Shown piece after piece: positions 17,893 to 27,040 of a stretch of DNA of 64,000 nucleotides. The number at the start of each line of letters is the position of its first letter. Position 1 is the stretch's first letter. Made by a program: the position numbers and the translations under genes. The notes under the pieces were generated by a model. It saw only the letters and a program-made list of their open reading frames with translations. It was not told where the DNA came from and did no database searches. The stretch comes from Paenibacillus amylolyticus. Lineage in GTDB: Bacteria > Bacillota > Bacilli > Paenibacillales > Paenibacillaceae. The DNA is taken from NCBI RefSeq assembly GCF_001570725.1, contig NZ_BCNV01000001.1:620001-684000 (forward strand). Reading direction: 5' to 3'.

Positions 17893-18252
17893 ATGGCAAG
17901 AGTAAAAGGCGGTTTTGTAGTACGTCGTCGTCATAAAAAGGTTTTGAAACTGGCAAGAGGTTATTTCGGTTCCAAACACCGTATTTTTAAAACAGCTAAC
18001 GAGCAAGTAATGAAATCCCTGGTATACGCATACCGTGACCGTCGCAACACGAAACGTAACTTCCGCAGACTGTGGATCGTTCGTATCAATGCTGCAGCAC
18101 GTATGAATGGTTTGTCTTACAACAAACTGATCCATGGTTTGAAACTTGCTGGAGTAGACATGAACCGCAAAATGTTGGCTGATCTGGCCGTTAACGACAT
18201 CAATGCGTTCAACTCTTTGGCTACTGTAGCTAAAGGCAAAATCAACGCTTAA
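17893..18252 (+). CDS. rplT: 50S ribosomal protein L20
   Basis: Ribosome-assembly protein and, in Bacillus, the repressor of its own operon. The 119-residue sequence is canonical, with the N-terminal helix ([20 protein letters not shown]) and a globular RNA-binding C domain that would bind the leader. ATG 17893 follows GGGAGG. An 88-base spacer separates it from rpmI. A strong terminator ends the operon. Confidence 0.97.
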   Translation: MARVKGGFVVRRRHKKVLKLARGYFGSKHRIFKTANEQVMKSLVYAYRDRRNTKRNFRRLWIVRINAAARMNGLSYNKLIHGLKLAGVDMNRKMLADLAVNDINAFNSLATVAKGKINA

Positions 18253-18264
18253 ATTGTATGATAC

Positions 18265-18295
18265 AAGCCGCCGTACCTATATGGCGGCTTTTTTT
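18265..18295 (+). terminator. Terminator of infC-rpmI-rplT
   Basis: AAGCCGCC (18265-18272) pairs with GGCGGCTT (18283-18290), followed by T7. Confidence 0.88.
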
Positions 18296-18830
18296 ACGGC
18301 TTGGAAGAAATCCGAAGATGAATCTCTGAATGAGTAGAGCGAATAGGCTATAGTCTGAAAGGGAACAATGAAACCAGATGACTGGTGAATAACAGACCAT
18401 GGGAATACATAAAATACGAACGGTGAAATAATACAAATGAAAACAGGGGAATTCCACTCATCACTAAAGTATGTGGTATGTTTTTGTTATATAACATCAC
18501 ATCGCTGTAACGTTAGTGTGTTAAATCGCTAAATTATTAAGCGTTTTCAATAAAAAAAGAACAAAAATATGTGATATTTGGTGATGAAACATCTGGATTT
18601 TAACACTGGTTGATTGTATAATCACCTCTAGTAGGCTAGTCCTAATATTTCTCTCCATGTCATAATGTTCGGTTTTTCGACAGATGATAGGATGCTTCAA
18701 GGGTGAGAATGCGCTTTTTATGTCGAAGAAACCATACATTCTGCATAAAAGTCATTCCAGCTATCTGTTAACCGTTCAAATGTGGGCTGGATTGGAATGA
18801 GGATATATCATTAAGGGGGAAAAAGAGAAA
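18296..18830. other. Intergenic region upstream of the nucleoside transporter operon
   Basis: About 535 bases without a supportable gene. A perfect TATAAT occurs near 18616, but no good -35 lies at the right distance. The region was inspected for a purine riboswitch, a T-box and a CodY box, and none was recognised. The promoter of the operon must lie here. Confidence 0.45.
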
Positions 18831-19871
18831 ATGAAAAAGATGCTCAGCTTGTCTTTGGTAATGTTGCTGGCGGTATCGGTTATGCTCGCAGGTTGCGGTA
18901 GCAAACCGAAAGAAGAAACAAATGCCGGAGGAGATACAGGTGGCACATCCACTGAAACTAAATCCGATCTCAAAATCGGTATGGTTACTGACGTAGGTGG
19001 AGTTAATGACAAATCCTTTAACCAATCCGCTTGGGAAGCTCTGCAAGCGACTGAAACAGAAACAGGTACTGCAGTTAAATACCTGCAAAGTAAATCCGAT
19101 GAAGAGTACATTCCTAACCTGAACGAATTCGTTAAAGGCGGATATGATCTGACTTGGGGTATCGGTTTCCAATTGGCTGATGCAATCAAAACGGTTGCTG
19201 ACCAAAACGCCGATGCTAAACTCGCGATCATTGACAGCGTAGTGGATTCTCCTAATGTTAAGTCCGTAACTTTTGCTGAAGAAGAAGGATCTTTCTTGGT
19301 TGGTGTTGTTGCCGGTCTGACAACAAAAACGAACAAAATTGGTTTTGTAGGCGGTATGGAAAGCCCACTGATCAAAAAGTTTGAAGTAGGATTCAGAGAA
19401 GGCGTTAAAGCAGTTAACCCTGATGCTCAATTCATTTCTAACTACACAGGTGCATTTGATAAACCTGACCTTGGTAAAGCAGCAGCAGCAACACTTTACA
19501 ATGAAGGCGTAGATATTATCTTCCACGCTTCTGGCGCGACAGGTAACGGTGTGTTTAACGAAGCAAGTGCTCGTAAGAAACAAGGTCAAGATGTATGGGT
19601 TATCGGTGTTGACAAAGACCAATCTCTTGAGTTTGGTGATGAGATCACTTTGACTTCCATGATCAAAAAAGTTGACGAAGCTGTTAAGCGCGTTAACCAA
19701 GAAGTAATCGACGGTACATTTGCTGGCGGTTCCGAGAACCTGACGTTGAAAGAAAACGGCGTAGGTATTGCTGATACTTCTACTGCCAACGTATCTGCTG
19801 ATATACTTGCAAAAGTAGAAGAGTACAAAGAAAAAATCATCAGCGGCGAAATCAAAGTACCTACTGAGTAA
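18831..19871 (+). CDS. nupN: BmpA-family nucleoside-binding lipoprotein
   Basis: Substrate-binding lipoprotein of a BmpA/PnrA-type nucleoside ABC transporter. In B. subtilis the equivalent NupNOPQ (YufNOPQ) system takes up guanosine. The signal peptide ends in LAGC (acylated Cys22). The mature part has the family core KIGMVTDVGGVNDKSFNQSA, with Asp and Phe residues that bind the ribose and base. It is followed by one ATPase and two permease genes in the conserved order. A perfect hairpin after the stop may set a higher expression level for the binding protein. The nucleoside specificity is inferred from synteny. Confidence 0.9.
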   Translation: MKKMLSLSLVMLLAVSVMLAGCGSKPKEETNAGGDTGGTSTETKSDLKIGMVTDVGGVNDKSFNQSAWEALQATETETGTAVKYLQSKSDEEYIPNLNEFVKGGYDLTWGIGFQLADAIKTVADQNADAKLAIIDSVVDSPNVKSVTFAEEEGSFLVGVVAGLTTKTNKIGFVGGMESPLIKKFEVGFREGVKAVNPDAQFISNYTGAFDKPDLGKAAAATLYNEGVDIIFHASGATGNGVFNEASARKKQGQDVWVIGVDKDQSLEFGDEITLTSMIKKVDEAVKRVNQEVIDGTFAGGSENLTLKENGVGIADTSTANVSADILAKVEEYKEKIISGEIKVPTE

Positions 19872-19903
19872 TTTGATCTTCGTAGCAAAAGAATAATCAT
19901 TGG

Positions 19904-19921
19904 GGCCGGTCTTGACCGGCC
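19904..19921 (+). terminator. Intercistronic hairpin between nupN and nupO
   Basis: GGCCGGT (19904-19910) and ACCGGCC (19915-19921) form a perfect GC-rich 7-bp stem with a CTTG loop. There is no T run, so it is more likely a partial terminator or a 3'-end-stabilising structure than a full terminator. Confidence 0.5.
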
Positions 19922-20054
19922 TTATGACTGCAAGAACAGGAACATTTGATCAAGTCATCATAACAATTGTACAAGGTCATTGTGTATCAACGCTCCGGTA
20001 GGAGCTTTTCTTTCGTTTGCGGAACCACACTATATCAGTTATAAGGGTGATTAC

Positions 20055-21593
20055 ATGGGTGCAGCAACCCCCGTCGTTGAGTTAAAACAAATTACGAAGC
20101 GTTTCCCAGGCATTGTTGCCAACGACGCCATCAGCCTTCAGCTTCGTAAAGGCGAGATCCATGCGCTACTGGGCGAAAATGGCGCTGGTAAGTCAACGTT
20201 GATGAATATTGTATTTGGTCTCTATCAGCCAGATGAAGGTTCCATTGAAGTGAATGGCAAGCCTGTCATCATCGACAGCCCTAACCGAGCGATCGATCTT
20301 GGCATCGGCATGGTGCATCAGCACTTTAAGCTTGTACAGCCGTTCACGGTAACAGAGAACATTATTTTGGGATCTGAACCAACGAAGGGTCTCAATATTA
20401 ACTATAAAAAAGCAGCTGCTGAAGTTCAGCGTCTGTCCGAACAGTATGGACTCAAGGTGAATCCTCATGCCAAAATTCATGATATCTCTGTCGGAATGCA
20501 GCAACGTGTTGAGATTGTTAAAACGTTGTATCGTGGTGCAGATATTTTGATTTTTGACGAGCCTACAGCCGTATTGACTCCTCAAGAGATCAAAGAACTG
20601 ATGACCATCATGAAGAAGCTCGTTGCCGAAGGCAAATCGATTATTCTGATCACGCACAAACTGAAAGAGATCATGGAGATCTCTGACACGGTAACGATTA
20701 TCCGTCGGGGTAAAGTGATTGATTCGGTCAAAACATCGGAAACCAATCCAAATGAACTGGCTGAGAAAATGGTAGGTCGGAATGTCACATTCAAAGTGGA
20801 CAAAAAGCCGGCTACACCTGGAGCGAATGTGCTCGAAGTCAGCAAATTAACCGCCAAGAATAAAGAAGGCATTGCAGTTCTGAACCAACTTAACCTGAAC
20901 GTACGTGCAGGAGAGATTGTCGGAATCGCAGGCGTGGATGGTAACGGCCAAAGTGAACTGATTGAAGCCCTTACCGGACTTCGTAAAGTCGAGAGTGGTT
21001 CGATTCGTTTGGAGGGCAAGGAGCTGTCCAATCATTCTCCGCGCCATATTTCGGAGTCGGGTGTAGCCCACATTCCGGAAGATCGACATAAACACGGACT
21101 TGTACTTGATTTTTCAGTGAGTGAAAATATCGTTCTGGAATCGTACTATAAGGCACCATACACCCGTAAAGGGTTCCTTAACTTCGATGCAATCAAAAAG
21201 CAGGCGAAGCGGCTTGTGGAGGCATTTGACGTGCGTACACCAAGCATCGAGACCAAAGCTCGTTCCTTGTCCGGAGGAAACCAGCAGAAGGCCATTATCG
21301 CCCGTGAGGTGGATAAAAACCCTGAACTGCTTATTGCTGCCCAACCAACGCGTGGTTTGGACGTAGGGGCTATTGAGTTCGTGCAAAAGCAATTGATTGC
21401 ACAACGCGATCAAGGTAAGGCTGTTCTGCTGATTTCATTTGAGCTTGATGAGATTATCAATGTATCTGACCGAATTGCTGTTATCTATGAAGGCCAGATC
21501 GTTGGCGAGGTGCTGCCGGAAGAAACCAATGACAGGGAGCTCGGCTTGATGATGGCGGGCAGCACCCAAAAGAGAGGTACTGCGCATGAATAA
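20055..21593 (+). CDS. nupO: Nucleoside ABC transporter ATPase (double ABC domain)
   Basis: ATP-binding subunit with two fused ABC domains, as in RbsA and YufO. The first Walker A is GENGAGKS (residues 40-47), with signature SVGMQQRVEI and Walker B ILIFDEPTA. The second domain has a degenerate Walker A (GVDGNGQSE) but an intact LSGGNQQK signature. Alternating catalytic competence is normal in this family. The frame extends upstream to 19980, but AAGGGTGA precedes the ATG at 20055, giving 512 residues. The 3' end overlaps nupP by eight bases. Confidence 0.92.
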   Translation: MGAATPVVELKQITKRFPGIVANDAISLQLRKGEIHALLGENGAGKSTLMNIVFGLYQPDEGSIEVNGKPVIIDSPNRAIDLGIGMVHQHFKLVQPFTVTENIILGSEPTKGLNINYKKAAAEVQRLSEQYGLKVNPHAKIHDISVGMQQRVEIVKTLYRGADILIFDEPTAVLTPQEIKELMTIMKKLVAEGKSIILITHKLKEIMEISDTVTIIRRGKVIDSVKTSETNPNELAEKMVGRNVTFKVDKKPATPGANVLEVSKLTAKNKEGIAVLNQLNLNVRAGEIVGIAGVDGNGQSELIEALTGLRKVESGSIRLEGKELSNHSPRHISESGVAHIPEDRHKHGLVLDFSVSENIVLESYYKAPYTRKGFLNFDAIKKQAKRLVEAFDVRTPSIETKARSLSGGNQQKAIIAREVDKNPELLIAAQPTRGLDVGAIEFVQKQLIAQRDQGKAVLLISFELDEIINVSDRIAVIYEGQIVGEVLPEETNDRELGLMMAGSTQKRGTAHE

Positions 21594-22665
21594 CGTATTG
21601 AAATGGTTTACCCGAGATTCATTTATTTTGCCTGTAGTCGCCATTGTTATGGGTCTGATTCTCGGTGGGGTTGTCATGCTGATCGGTGGCTACAATCCGA
21701 TTGAAGCCTATGGCGCATTGTTCACCAAGGTATTTGGAGACATGTACAACTTTGGTGAAGCGGTACGGGAAATGACACCACTGATCATGACGGGACTTGC
21801 ATTTGCATTCGCGTCACGTGCAGGGCTGTTCAACATCGGGGGAGAAGGTCAATTTCTCGTCGGTATGACCGCTGCAACATTTGTTGGTGTTAAGTTTGCA
21901 GGTTTGCCGATCTACCTCCATGCGCCACTGGCTTTGATTGCGGGTGCATTGTTTGGTGGTCTTTGGGCCGCGATTGCTGGTTATCTGAAAGCAACGCGTG
22001 GTGTCAATGAAGTTATCAGTAGTATCATGTTGAACTGGATTGGTCTGTATTTGGCCAACCTTATCGTTCGCCAATTCTTGCTGTTAAAAGGCGAGAATCG
22101 TTCCGTGGATATCAGTGAATCGGCTTCGATTAGTTTGACATGGCTTTCTGAACTGATGGGCAACTCCCGTGTACACATGGGAACGTTGATTGCCATTGTG
22201 ATGGCTGTGCTCTTTTATATCTATATGTGGAAAACAAAACAGGGTTATGAAATCCGCGCGGTAGGTTACAACCCTAATGCGGCTGAATATGCAGGTATGC
22301 ATGTTAACCGGAATATCGTAAAAGCGATGTTCATCAGTGGTATGCTTGCAGGTCTTGGCGGTGCATTCCAGGTGCTTGGGGTGTTCCAGTACCAGACTGT
22401 AATGTCTGGTTCACCGGGAACGGGTTTTGACGGAATTGCGGTTGCCCTGATTGGTTTGAATCATCCGTTTGGGGTGTTATTGGGGGCAGTGCTGTTCGGT
22501 ACCCTCACGTACGGATCTGCAGGTATGAGTTTTGCTGCGGATGTTCCGCCTGAGATTATTCGGATTGTGATCGGTTCGATTATCTTCTTCATTGCGGCAC
22601 AAGGCATCGTGCGCTGGATACTTAAACCGTTCTATTCGAAGCGTAAGAAAGAGAAGGTGTTGTAG
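21586..22665 (+). CDS. nupP: Nucleoside ABC transporter permease (YufP-like)
   Basis: BPD_transp_2-family permease (RbsC/YufP type) of 359 residues with about nine hydrophobic segments. Segments such as RAGLFNIGGEGQFLVG and TRGVNEVISSIMLNWIGLYL are typical of the branched-chain amino acid/nucleoside permease family. It overlaps the ATPase gene by eight bases and is directly followed by the second permease, so all four genes form one operon. Confidence 0.9.
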   Translation: MNNVLKWFTRDSFILPVVAIVMGLILGGVVMLIGGYNPIEAYGALFTKVFGDMYNFGEAVREMTPLIMTGLAFAFASRAGLFNIGGEGQFLVGMTAATFVGVKFAGLPIYLHAPLALIAGALFGGLWAAIAGYLKATRGVNEVISSIMLNWIGLYLANLIVRQFLLLKGENRSVDISESASISLTWLSELMGNSRVHMGTLIAIVMAVLFYIYMWKTKQGYEIRAVGYNPNAAEYAGMHVNRNIVKAMFISGMLAGLGGAFQVLGVFQYQTVMSGSPGTGFDGIAVALIGLNHPFGVLLGAVLFGTLTYGSAGMSFAADVPPEIIRIVIGSIIFFIAAQGIVRWILKPFYSKRKKEKVL

Positions 22666-23628
22666 ATGGACTTGTTGACAATTGGGCAAATTATCAATAC
22701 GACGCTTGTCTTTGCTACGGCATTGATTTTTGCATCACTCGGCGGAATTTTCTCGGAAAAATCAGGTGTAACCAACCTTGGACTTGAAGGTTTTATGGTC
22801 TTCGGTGCCTTTGCAGCTGGAATCGGGGCCCATTATGCGCAAGAGGCGGGCATGGGCGGAACGACATCTGCCTGGATGGGGGTTTTGCTCGCGATTGTAT
22901 TGGGCGTACTGGTATCGTTGATTCATGCCGTTGCGTCTATCACATTTAAGGCAGACCAGATTATCAGTGGTATCGTTATTAACTTTTTGGCCGCAGGAAG
23001 TACGTTGTACTTGGTTAAACTGTTGTTTGAAGGTTCTGGTGATTCACCGTTGGTTCAAGGCTTCAGCAAGTTTGATGTGCCATTCTTGAAAGACATTCCT
23101 TTGCTTGGAGAAGCCTTCTTCAAGAACGTATATCCAACGACATATCTGGCCATTTTGTTCGTATTCCTGACGTATTACATCATGTTCAAAACGCCATTTG
23201 GTCTACGCCTTCGTTCTGTAGGTGAACATCCAAGTGCGGCTGATACGGTTGGTGTTAAAGTGCTTCGTTATCGCTATATTGGCGTTATGATCAGTGGTGC
23301 GCTTGCGGCCATTGGTGGAGCTGCAATCACGTTGACGACGACGGGGACATTCTCACACAATACGGTTTCCGGCCAAGGTTATATTGCCATTGCAGCTATG
23401 ATCTTTGGTAAGTGGAACCCGATTGGTGCCTTTGGTGCTGCTGTGTTCTTCGGATTCTCACAAGCGATCCGAAACTATGTACAGTTGTTCGAATGGTCAC
23501 AAAGTATTCCCCAGGAAATTATTTTTATGTTGCCTTACCTGCTTACCATCATCGTTCTCGTTGCAGCGGTTGGACGTTCTTCGGCTCCGTCTGCACTCGG
23601 TGAAGCTTATGATCCGGGTAAAAGGTAA
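22666..23628 (+). CDS. nupQ: Nucleoside ABC transporter permease (YufQ-like)
   Basis: Second BPD_transp_2 permease, 320 residues and strongly hydrophobic, with the family segment EKSGVTNLGLEGFMVFGAFAA near the N terminus. Its ATG is the base after the nupP stop codon, and GAAGGTG inside the nupP 3' end serves as ribosome site. It is the last gene of the operon and is followed by a terminator. Confidence 0.9.
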   Translation: MDLLTIGQIINTTLVFATALIFASLGGIFSEKSGVTNLGLEGFMVFGAFAAGIGAHYAQEAGMGGTTSAWMGVLLAIVLGVLVSLIHAVASITFKADQIISGIVINFLAAGSTLYLVKLLFEGSGDSPLVQGFSKFDVPFLKDIPLLGEAFFKNVYPTTYLAILFVFLTYYIMFKTPFGLRLRSVGEHPSAADTVGVKVLRYRYIGVMISGALAAIGGAAITLTTTGTFSHNTVSGQGYIAIAAMIFGKWNPIGAFGAAVFFGFSQAIRNYVQLFEWSQSIPQEIIFMLPYLLTIIVLVAAVGRSSAPSALGEAYDPGKR

Positions 23629-23672
23629 CAACCTTTTCCATATCAGTTTAGTTATTCACAGTTTTGATAAAG

Positions 23673-23699
23673 GGTCCGCCTTGTGCGGGCTTTTTTTTG
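23673..23699 (+). terminator. Terminator of the nupNOPQ operon
   Basis: GTCCGC (23674-23679) pairs with GCGGGC (23685-23690, one G-T pair), followed by T8. Confidence 0.8.
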
Positions 23700-23845
23700 T
23701 TTTCTTGAGTTTCACCAAGCCACTTTTTCACGCTTGCTTTGGTTCTCGTGCAGATACCCATATTTTCAGGTAGGGACAAAGAAACAGGCGAATTCAGTGA
23801 TGGACGAATACACTGTTTTGAACGATCCGAGGAGGAGGGGAAAGT

Positions 23846-24235
23846 ATGAAACAACAAGTTACGCGTGATGAAGCGATGAAATTAATAGGTAAAAATATTG
23901 TTGCAATCAAAAAAGACGGCACTCGGGTTACGGGAAAGCTGTTGAAAGTATCGGGCAACAAACTGGTACTCAAGCGTTTGAATGGCAAAAAAGTACGTAC
24001 AAAAGCGATTCTGCCACTGGTATTGTTTGATCTGCTCGCTATTGCCACACTGCCTTATGCTTATGGAGGTGGTCCCGGCTTCGGTCCCGGATATGGACCT
24101 GGACCAAAACCGGGCCCTGGATATGGTCCAGGCTACGGACCGGGATATGGACCTGGAGGACCTGGTGGCGGATTTGGACCGGGTCCTGGATTCAGCCCTT
24201 ATGGTCCAGGTCCACGTCCACCAGGATTTTTCTAG
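23846..24235 (+). CDS. Unknown protein: Sm-like N-terminal region plus Gly-Pro-Tyr repeat tail
   Basis: This 129-residue two-part protein is not assigned to a named family. Residues 10-55 (GKNIVAIKKDGTRVTGKLLKVSGNKLVLKR) look like a small Sm/SH3-like beta barrel. Residues 56-72 form a hydrophobic stretch (AILPLVLFDLLAIATL). From about residue 73 a low-complexity tail of GYGPG/GPGFGPG units runs to the C terminus and ends RPPGFF. GGAGGAGGGG precedes ATG 23846, so it is well translated. Gly/Tyr/Pro-rich tails occur in spore-coat and surface proteins of related bacteria, but that role is only a guess. A GNAT gene converges six bases away. Confidence 0.75.
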   Translation: MKQQVTRDEAMKLIGKNIVAIKKDGTRVTGKLLKVSGNKLVLKRLNGKKVRTKAILPLVLFDLLAIATLPYAYGGGPGFGPGYGPGPKPGPGYGPGYGPGYGPGGPGGGFGPGPGFSPYGPGPRPPGFF

Positions 24236-24241
24236 GACATT

Positions 24242-24688
24242 CTATAATGTTTTTTCCATTTCGTAGCAGCGGCTTATCATAATGTATCGAATCGCACTAT
24301 ATCCATTTTTTTGATAAAAATGAAGTCCTTTGGTATTGCCTTCATCCACCATAACTTTCGATCTTTTACACCCCCGAGACGCCGCAAAGCTCTCTGCTTT
24401 GAGTAACAAAGTTTGCCCATAACGTTTGCGTTGTTCTTTCGGACTAACAGCCATCATATCGACATAGAGCAGTTCCCCGTGCATGAGAAAATGGATGAAT
24501 GCGACAGCAGCTTTGTCTGGCTCCGGCGAGACAACAAAGGTCATGCCCCTGTTCATTCGCAGGGGTATTTCTTTGCGGATTTTGTTAATTTCTTTTTCAC
24601 TCATGTGAGAGAGAGGAACAAGTTGAGTGTCAATCAGCTTCATGATGGCGCCATCATCCAGCTTGGATGTGCGTTGCCGAATCACCAT
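24242..24688 (-). CDS. GNAT-family N-acetyltransferase
   Basis: Acetyl-CoA-dependent acetyltransferase with GNAT fold, 148 residues. Motif A is visible as VDMMAVSPKEQRKRYGQTLL (the R/QxxGxG/A-type pyrophosphate loop is KRYGQT). Motif B follows as HFYQKNGYSAIRY. The acceptor is unknown. ATG 24688 has a strong AGGAGG site. It converges on the repeat-protein gene with only six bases between stops and no obvious terminator. Confidence 0.82.
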   Translation of the reverse strand: MVIRQRTSKLDDGAIMKLIDTQLVPLSHMSEKEINKIRKEIPLRMNRGMTFVVSPEPDKAAVAFIHFLMHGELLYVDMMAVSPKEQRKRYGQTLLLKAESFAASRGCKRSKVMVDEGNTKGLHFYQKNGYSAIRYIMISRCYEMEKTL

Positions 24689-24841
24689 GCGGAGCCTCCT
24701 TTCAGGACCAGTCGTGCTGCTCGTATATCCTATGCCCGGAGCAAGATAAAAGGTGACTGAATGAAGTGCTGGGATTAGGGCAACCTTAAAGGCTAAAGAG
24801 TGAGGTTGAAAGGCTCTCTGAATTTTTATGCAAAACAGGTA

Positions 24842-24871
24842 TTGACTTATCGGTTAGAGGAATCATATAAT
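24842..24871 (+). promoter_or_regulatory. Promoter of the ilv-leu T-box leader
   Basis: TTGACT (24842-24847), an 18-base spacer, and a perfect TATAAT (24866-24871). Transcription should start near 24878. Confidence 0.7.
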
Positions 24872-24877
24872 GTTCCT

Positions 24878-25240
24878 AACATTTAACGAGAATATTTCAT
24901 CGGCTATGAAGAGGACGAAGTTTTAAGGGCTCTTTTGCTCAGAGAGTGGCTGGAATTGCTGAAACCACCACCATTATCCCTTATATACGAGCTCACCTCG
25001 GAGCTGTTTTCCTGAAAAGCACTGGATGTCACTCCTTTCGCGTATTAGGGAAAATCGTATGTCTGCGTTACAGACAACAGGTATGGGAAACGACTATGTT
25101 CGTTTGGGCTATTCGTTTTGTTGTACCTGGTAAGGTCCGTTATTGCGAAATTTCGGACAAAGTTGGGTGGTACCACGGAAGCGATAACCTTTCGTCCCTC
25201 GCAAGCATGAACTTGTTTGCAGGGATGGAAGGTTTTTTTT
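24878..25240 (+). ncRNA. T-box riboswitch, leucine (CUC specifier), upstream of ilvB
   Basis: tRNA-sensing leader. The T-box core GGGTGGTACCACGG is at 25165-25178. Its UGG pairs with the CCA end of uncharged tRNA. The AGAGAG element of stem I is near 24939. A terminator stem (CGTCCCTCGC with GCAGGGATGG) ends in T8 at 25232-25239. The likely specifier is CTC at 24992-24994, followed by A. It sits in the same local context (codon-AC-CTCGGAGC) as the TTC in the pheS leader, which supports this reading. Leu control of ilv-leu genes matches B. subtilis. An alternative ATC (Ile) lies a few bases upstream and is less well placed. Confidence 0.9.
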
Positions 25241-25288
25241 GTAACTTTAAATGTCAGAATGGTGTAAATTCCGAGAGGAGGATGACTG

Positions 25289-27040
25289 ATGGGAGCTCAA
25301 ATTCCAGAAGTGCGGTCAACAGATGAATTACGTGAAAAATGGATGAAGCCGGAGGTCATTAGCGGATCTGAAATTCTGCTGAGAAGCTTGTTGCTTGAAG
25401 GTGTTGAGTGTGTATTTGGTTACCCGGGCGGCGCAGTGTTGTACATTTACGATGCGATGTATGGTTTCGAGGATTTCAAACATGTCTTAACCCGTCACGA
25501 ACAAGGTGCGATTCATGCAGCTGACGGTTATGCACGGGCGAGCGGCAAAGTTGGTGTCTGTATCGCTACCTCCGGACCAGGAGCAACGAATCTGGTGACC
25601 GGTATTGCAACAGCGTATATGGATTCAGTACCACTCGTAGTCATTACGGGGAACGTCATTTCGAGCCTGATCGGTTCAGATGCCTTCCAGGAAGCTGATA
25701 TTACGGGGATTACAATGCCAATAACCAAACACAGTTATCTGGTGAAAGATGTAAAAGATCTGTCGAGCGTAATTCATGAGGCATTCCATATTGCCAACAC
25801 GGGTCGCAAAGGTCCTGTACTGATCGACATCCCGAAAGATGTATCAGCGAACAAAACATTGTTTGAACCGACAACTGAACCTGTTATATTGAGAGGGTAC
25901 AATCCACGGACAGTGCCGAACAAACTGCAGGTTGACCGTTTGGCTCAGGCCATTCAGGAAGCAGAACGTCCAATGATTTTGGCTGGTGGCGGTGTGGTAT
26001 ACTCGGGTGGACATGAAGAACTGTTCGAGTTTGTTGAGAAGACAGGTATTCCAATTACGACTACACTTCTTGGTCTTGGCGCATTCCCGAGTGGTCATGA
26101 ATTATGGACAGGAATGCCGGGTATGCACGGAACATACACTTCCAATCAGGCTATTCAAAAAGCGGACCTGCTGATCAATATCGGCGCACGATTCGATGAT
26201 CGGGTAACAGGCAAGCTGGATGGATTCGCTCCACATGCCAAGATCGTTCATATCGATATCGATCCGGCTGAGATTGGTAAAAACATTGCAACCGATATTC
26301 CAATCGTTGGTGATGTGAAAACGGTACTTGAAATAGCCAACAAAGAGGTTGGGCGTGCAGAGCGTGCAGATGCATGGAGAGACCAGATCAAACAGTGGAA
26401 ACAAGAGAAGCCTTACAGCTATACGGATTCAGACGAAGTGCTGAAACCCCAGTGGGTTGTTGAAATGCTGAATGATACAACCAAAGGTGAAGCGATTGTA
26501 ACTACGGATGTGGGACAACATCAGATGTGGGCAGCACAATATTACAAATTTAATCAACCGCGTTCATGGGTAACTTCGGGTGGTCTCGGAACGATGGGCT
26601 TTGGATTCCCTTCTGCAATTGGTGCTCAGATGGCCAATCCCGACAGACTGGTTATCTCCATTAACGGGGATGGCGGAATGCAGATGTGTTCCCAAGAACT
26701 CGCGATCTGTGCCATTAACAATATACCGGTAAAAATTGTGATCATTAACAATCAGGTACTCGGAATGGTTCGCCAATGGCAGGAGATCATCTATGAGAAC
26801 CGTTACAGCCACATTGATCTGGCAGGAAGTCCGGATTTTGTAAAACTGGCTGAAGCATATGGTGTTAAAGGATTGCGTGCAACGAATAAAGAAGAAGCGG
26901 CGCGTGCTTGGCAGGAAGCACTTGATACACCAGGACCAGTCGTTGTAGAATTCGTGGTACGCAAGGAAGAAAATGTGTATCCAATGGTTCCGCAGGGAGC
27001 AACAATTGATCAAATGCTGATGGGGGATGCTGACGAATGA
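25289..27040 (+). CDS. ilvB: Acetolactate synthase large subunit
   Basis: Thiamine-diphosphate enzyme that makes acetolactate or acetohydroxybutyrate, the first common step of valine, leucine and isoleucine synthesis. It has the catalytic Glu71 (RHEQGA), the FAD/quinone-binding middle domain, and the TPP-Mg motif GDGG (460-463)...NNQVLGMVRQWQ. The 583-residue length is normal. ATG 25289 follows GAGGAGG. It is the first gene after the Leu T-box and overlaps ilvN by four bases. Confidence 0.95.
   Translation: MGAQIPEVRSTDELREKWMKPEVISGSEILLRSLLLEGVECVFGYPGGAVLYIYDAMYGFEDFKHVLTRHEQGAIHAADGYARASGKVGVCIATSGPGATNLVTGIATAYMDSVPLVVITGNVISSLIGSDAFQEADITGITMPITKHSYLVKDVKDLSSVIHEAFHIANTGRKGPVLIDIPKDVSANKTLFEPTTEPVILRGYNPRTVPNKLQVDRLAQAIQEAERPMILAGGGVVYSGGHEELFEFVEKTGIPITTTLLGLGAFPSGHELWTGMPGMHGTYTSNQAIQKADLLINIGARFDDRVTGKLDGFAPHAKIVHIDIDPAEIGKNIATDIPIVGDVKTVLEIANKEVGRAERADAWRDQIKQWKQEKPYSYTDSDEVLKPQWVVEMLNDTTKGEAIVTTDVGQHQMWAAQYYKFNQPRSWVTSGGLGTMGFGFPSAIGAQMANPDRLVISINGDGGMQMCSQELAICAINNIPVKIVIINNQVLGMVRQWQEIIYENRYSHIDLAGSPDFVKLAEAYGVKGLRATNKEEAARAWQEALDTPGPVVVEFVVRKEENVYPMVPQGATIDQMLMGDADE

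Noticed and set aside
18296..18830. Purine riboswitch before the nucleoside transporter operon
   Set aside because: The conserved purine-aptamer core was looked for and not found.
24060..24230. GGxCC/GGATATGG-rich repeats considered as a non-coding repeat
   Set aside because: They are in frame and encode a Gly-Pro-Tyr tail behind a good ribosome site and a non-repetitive N terminus.
24946..25326. 126-codon open frame upstream of ilvB
   Set aside because: It lies across the T-box leader, including the terminator, and has no ribosome site. The RNA structure explains the sequence better.
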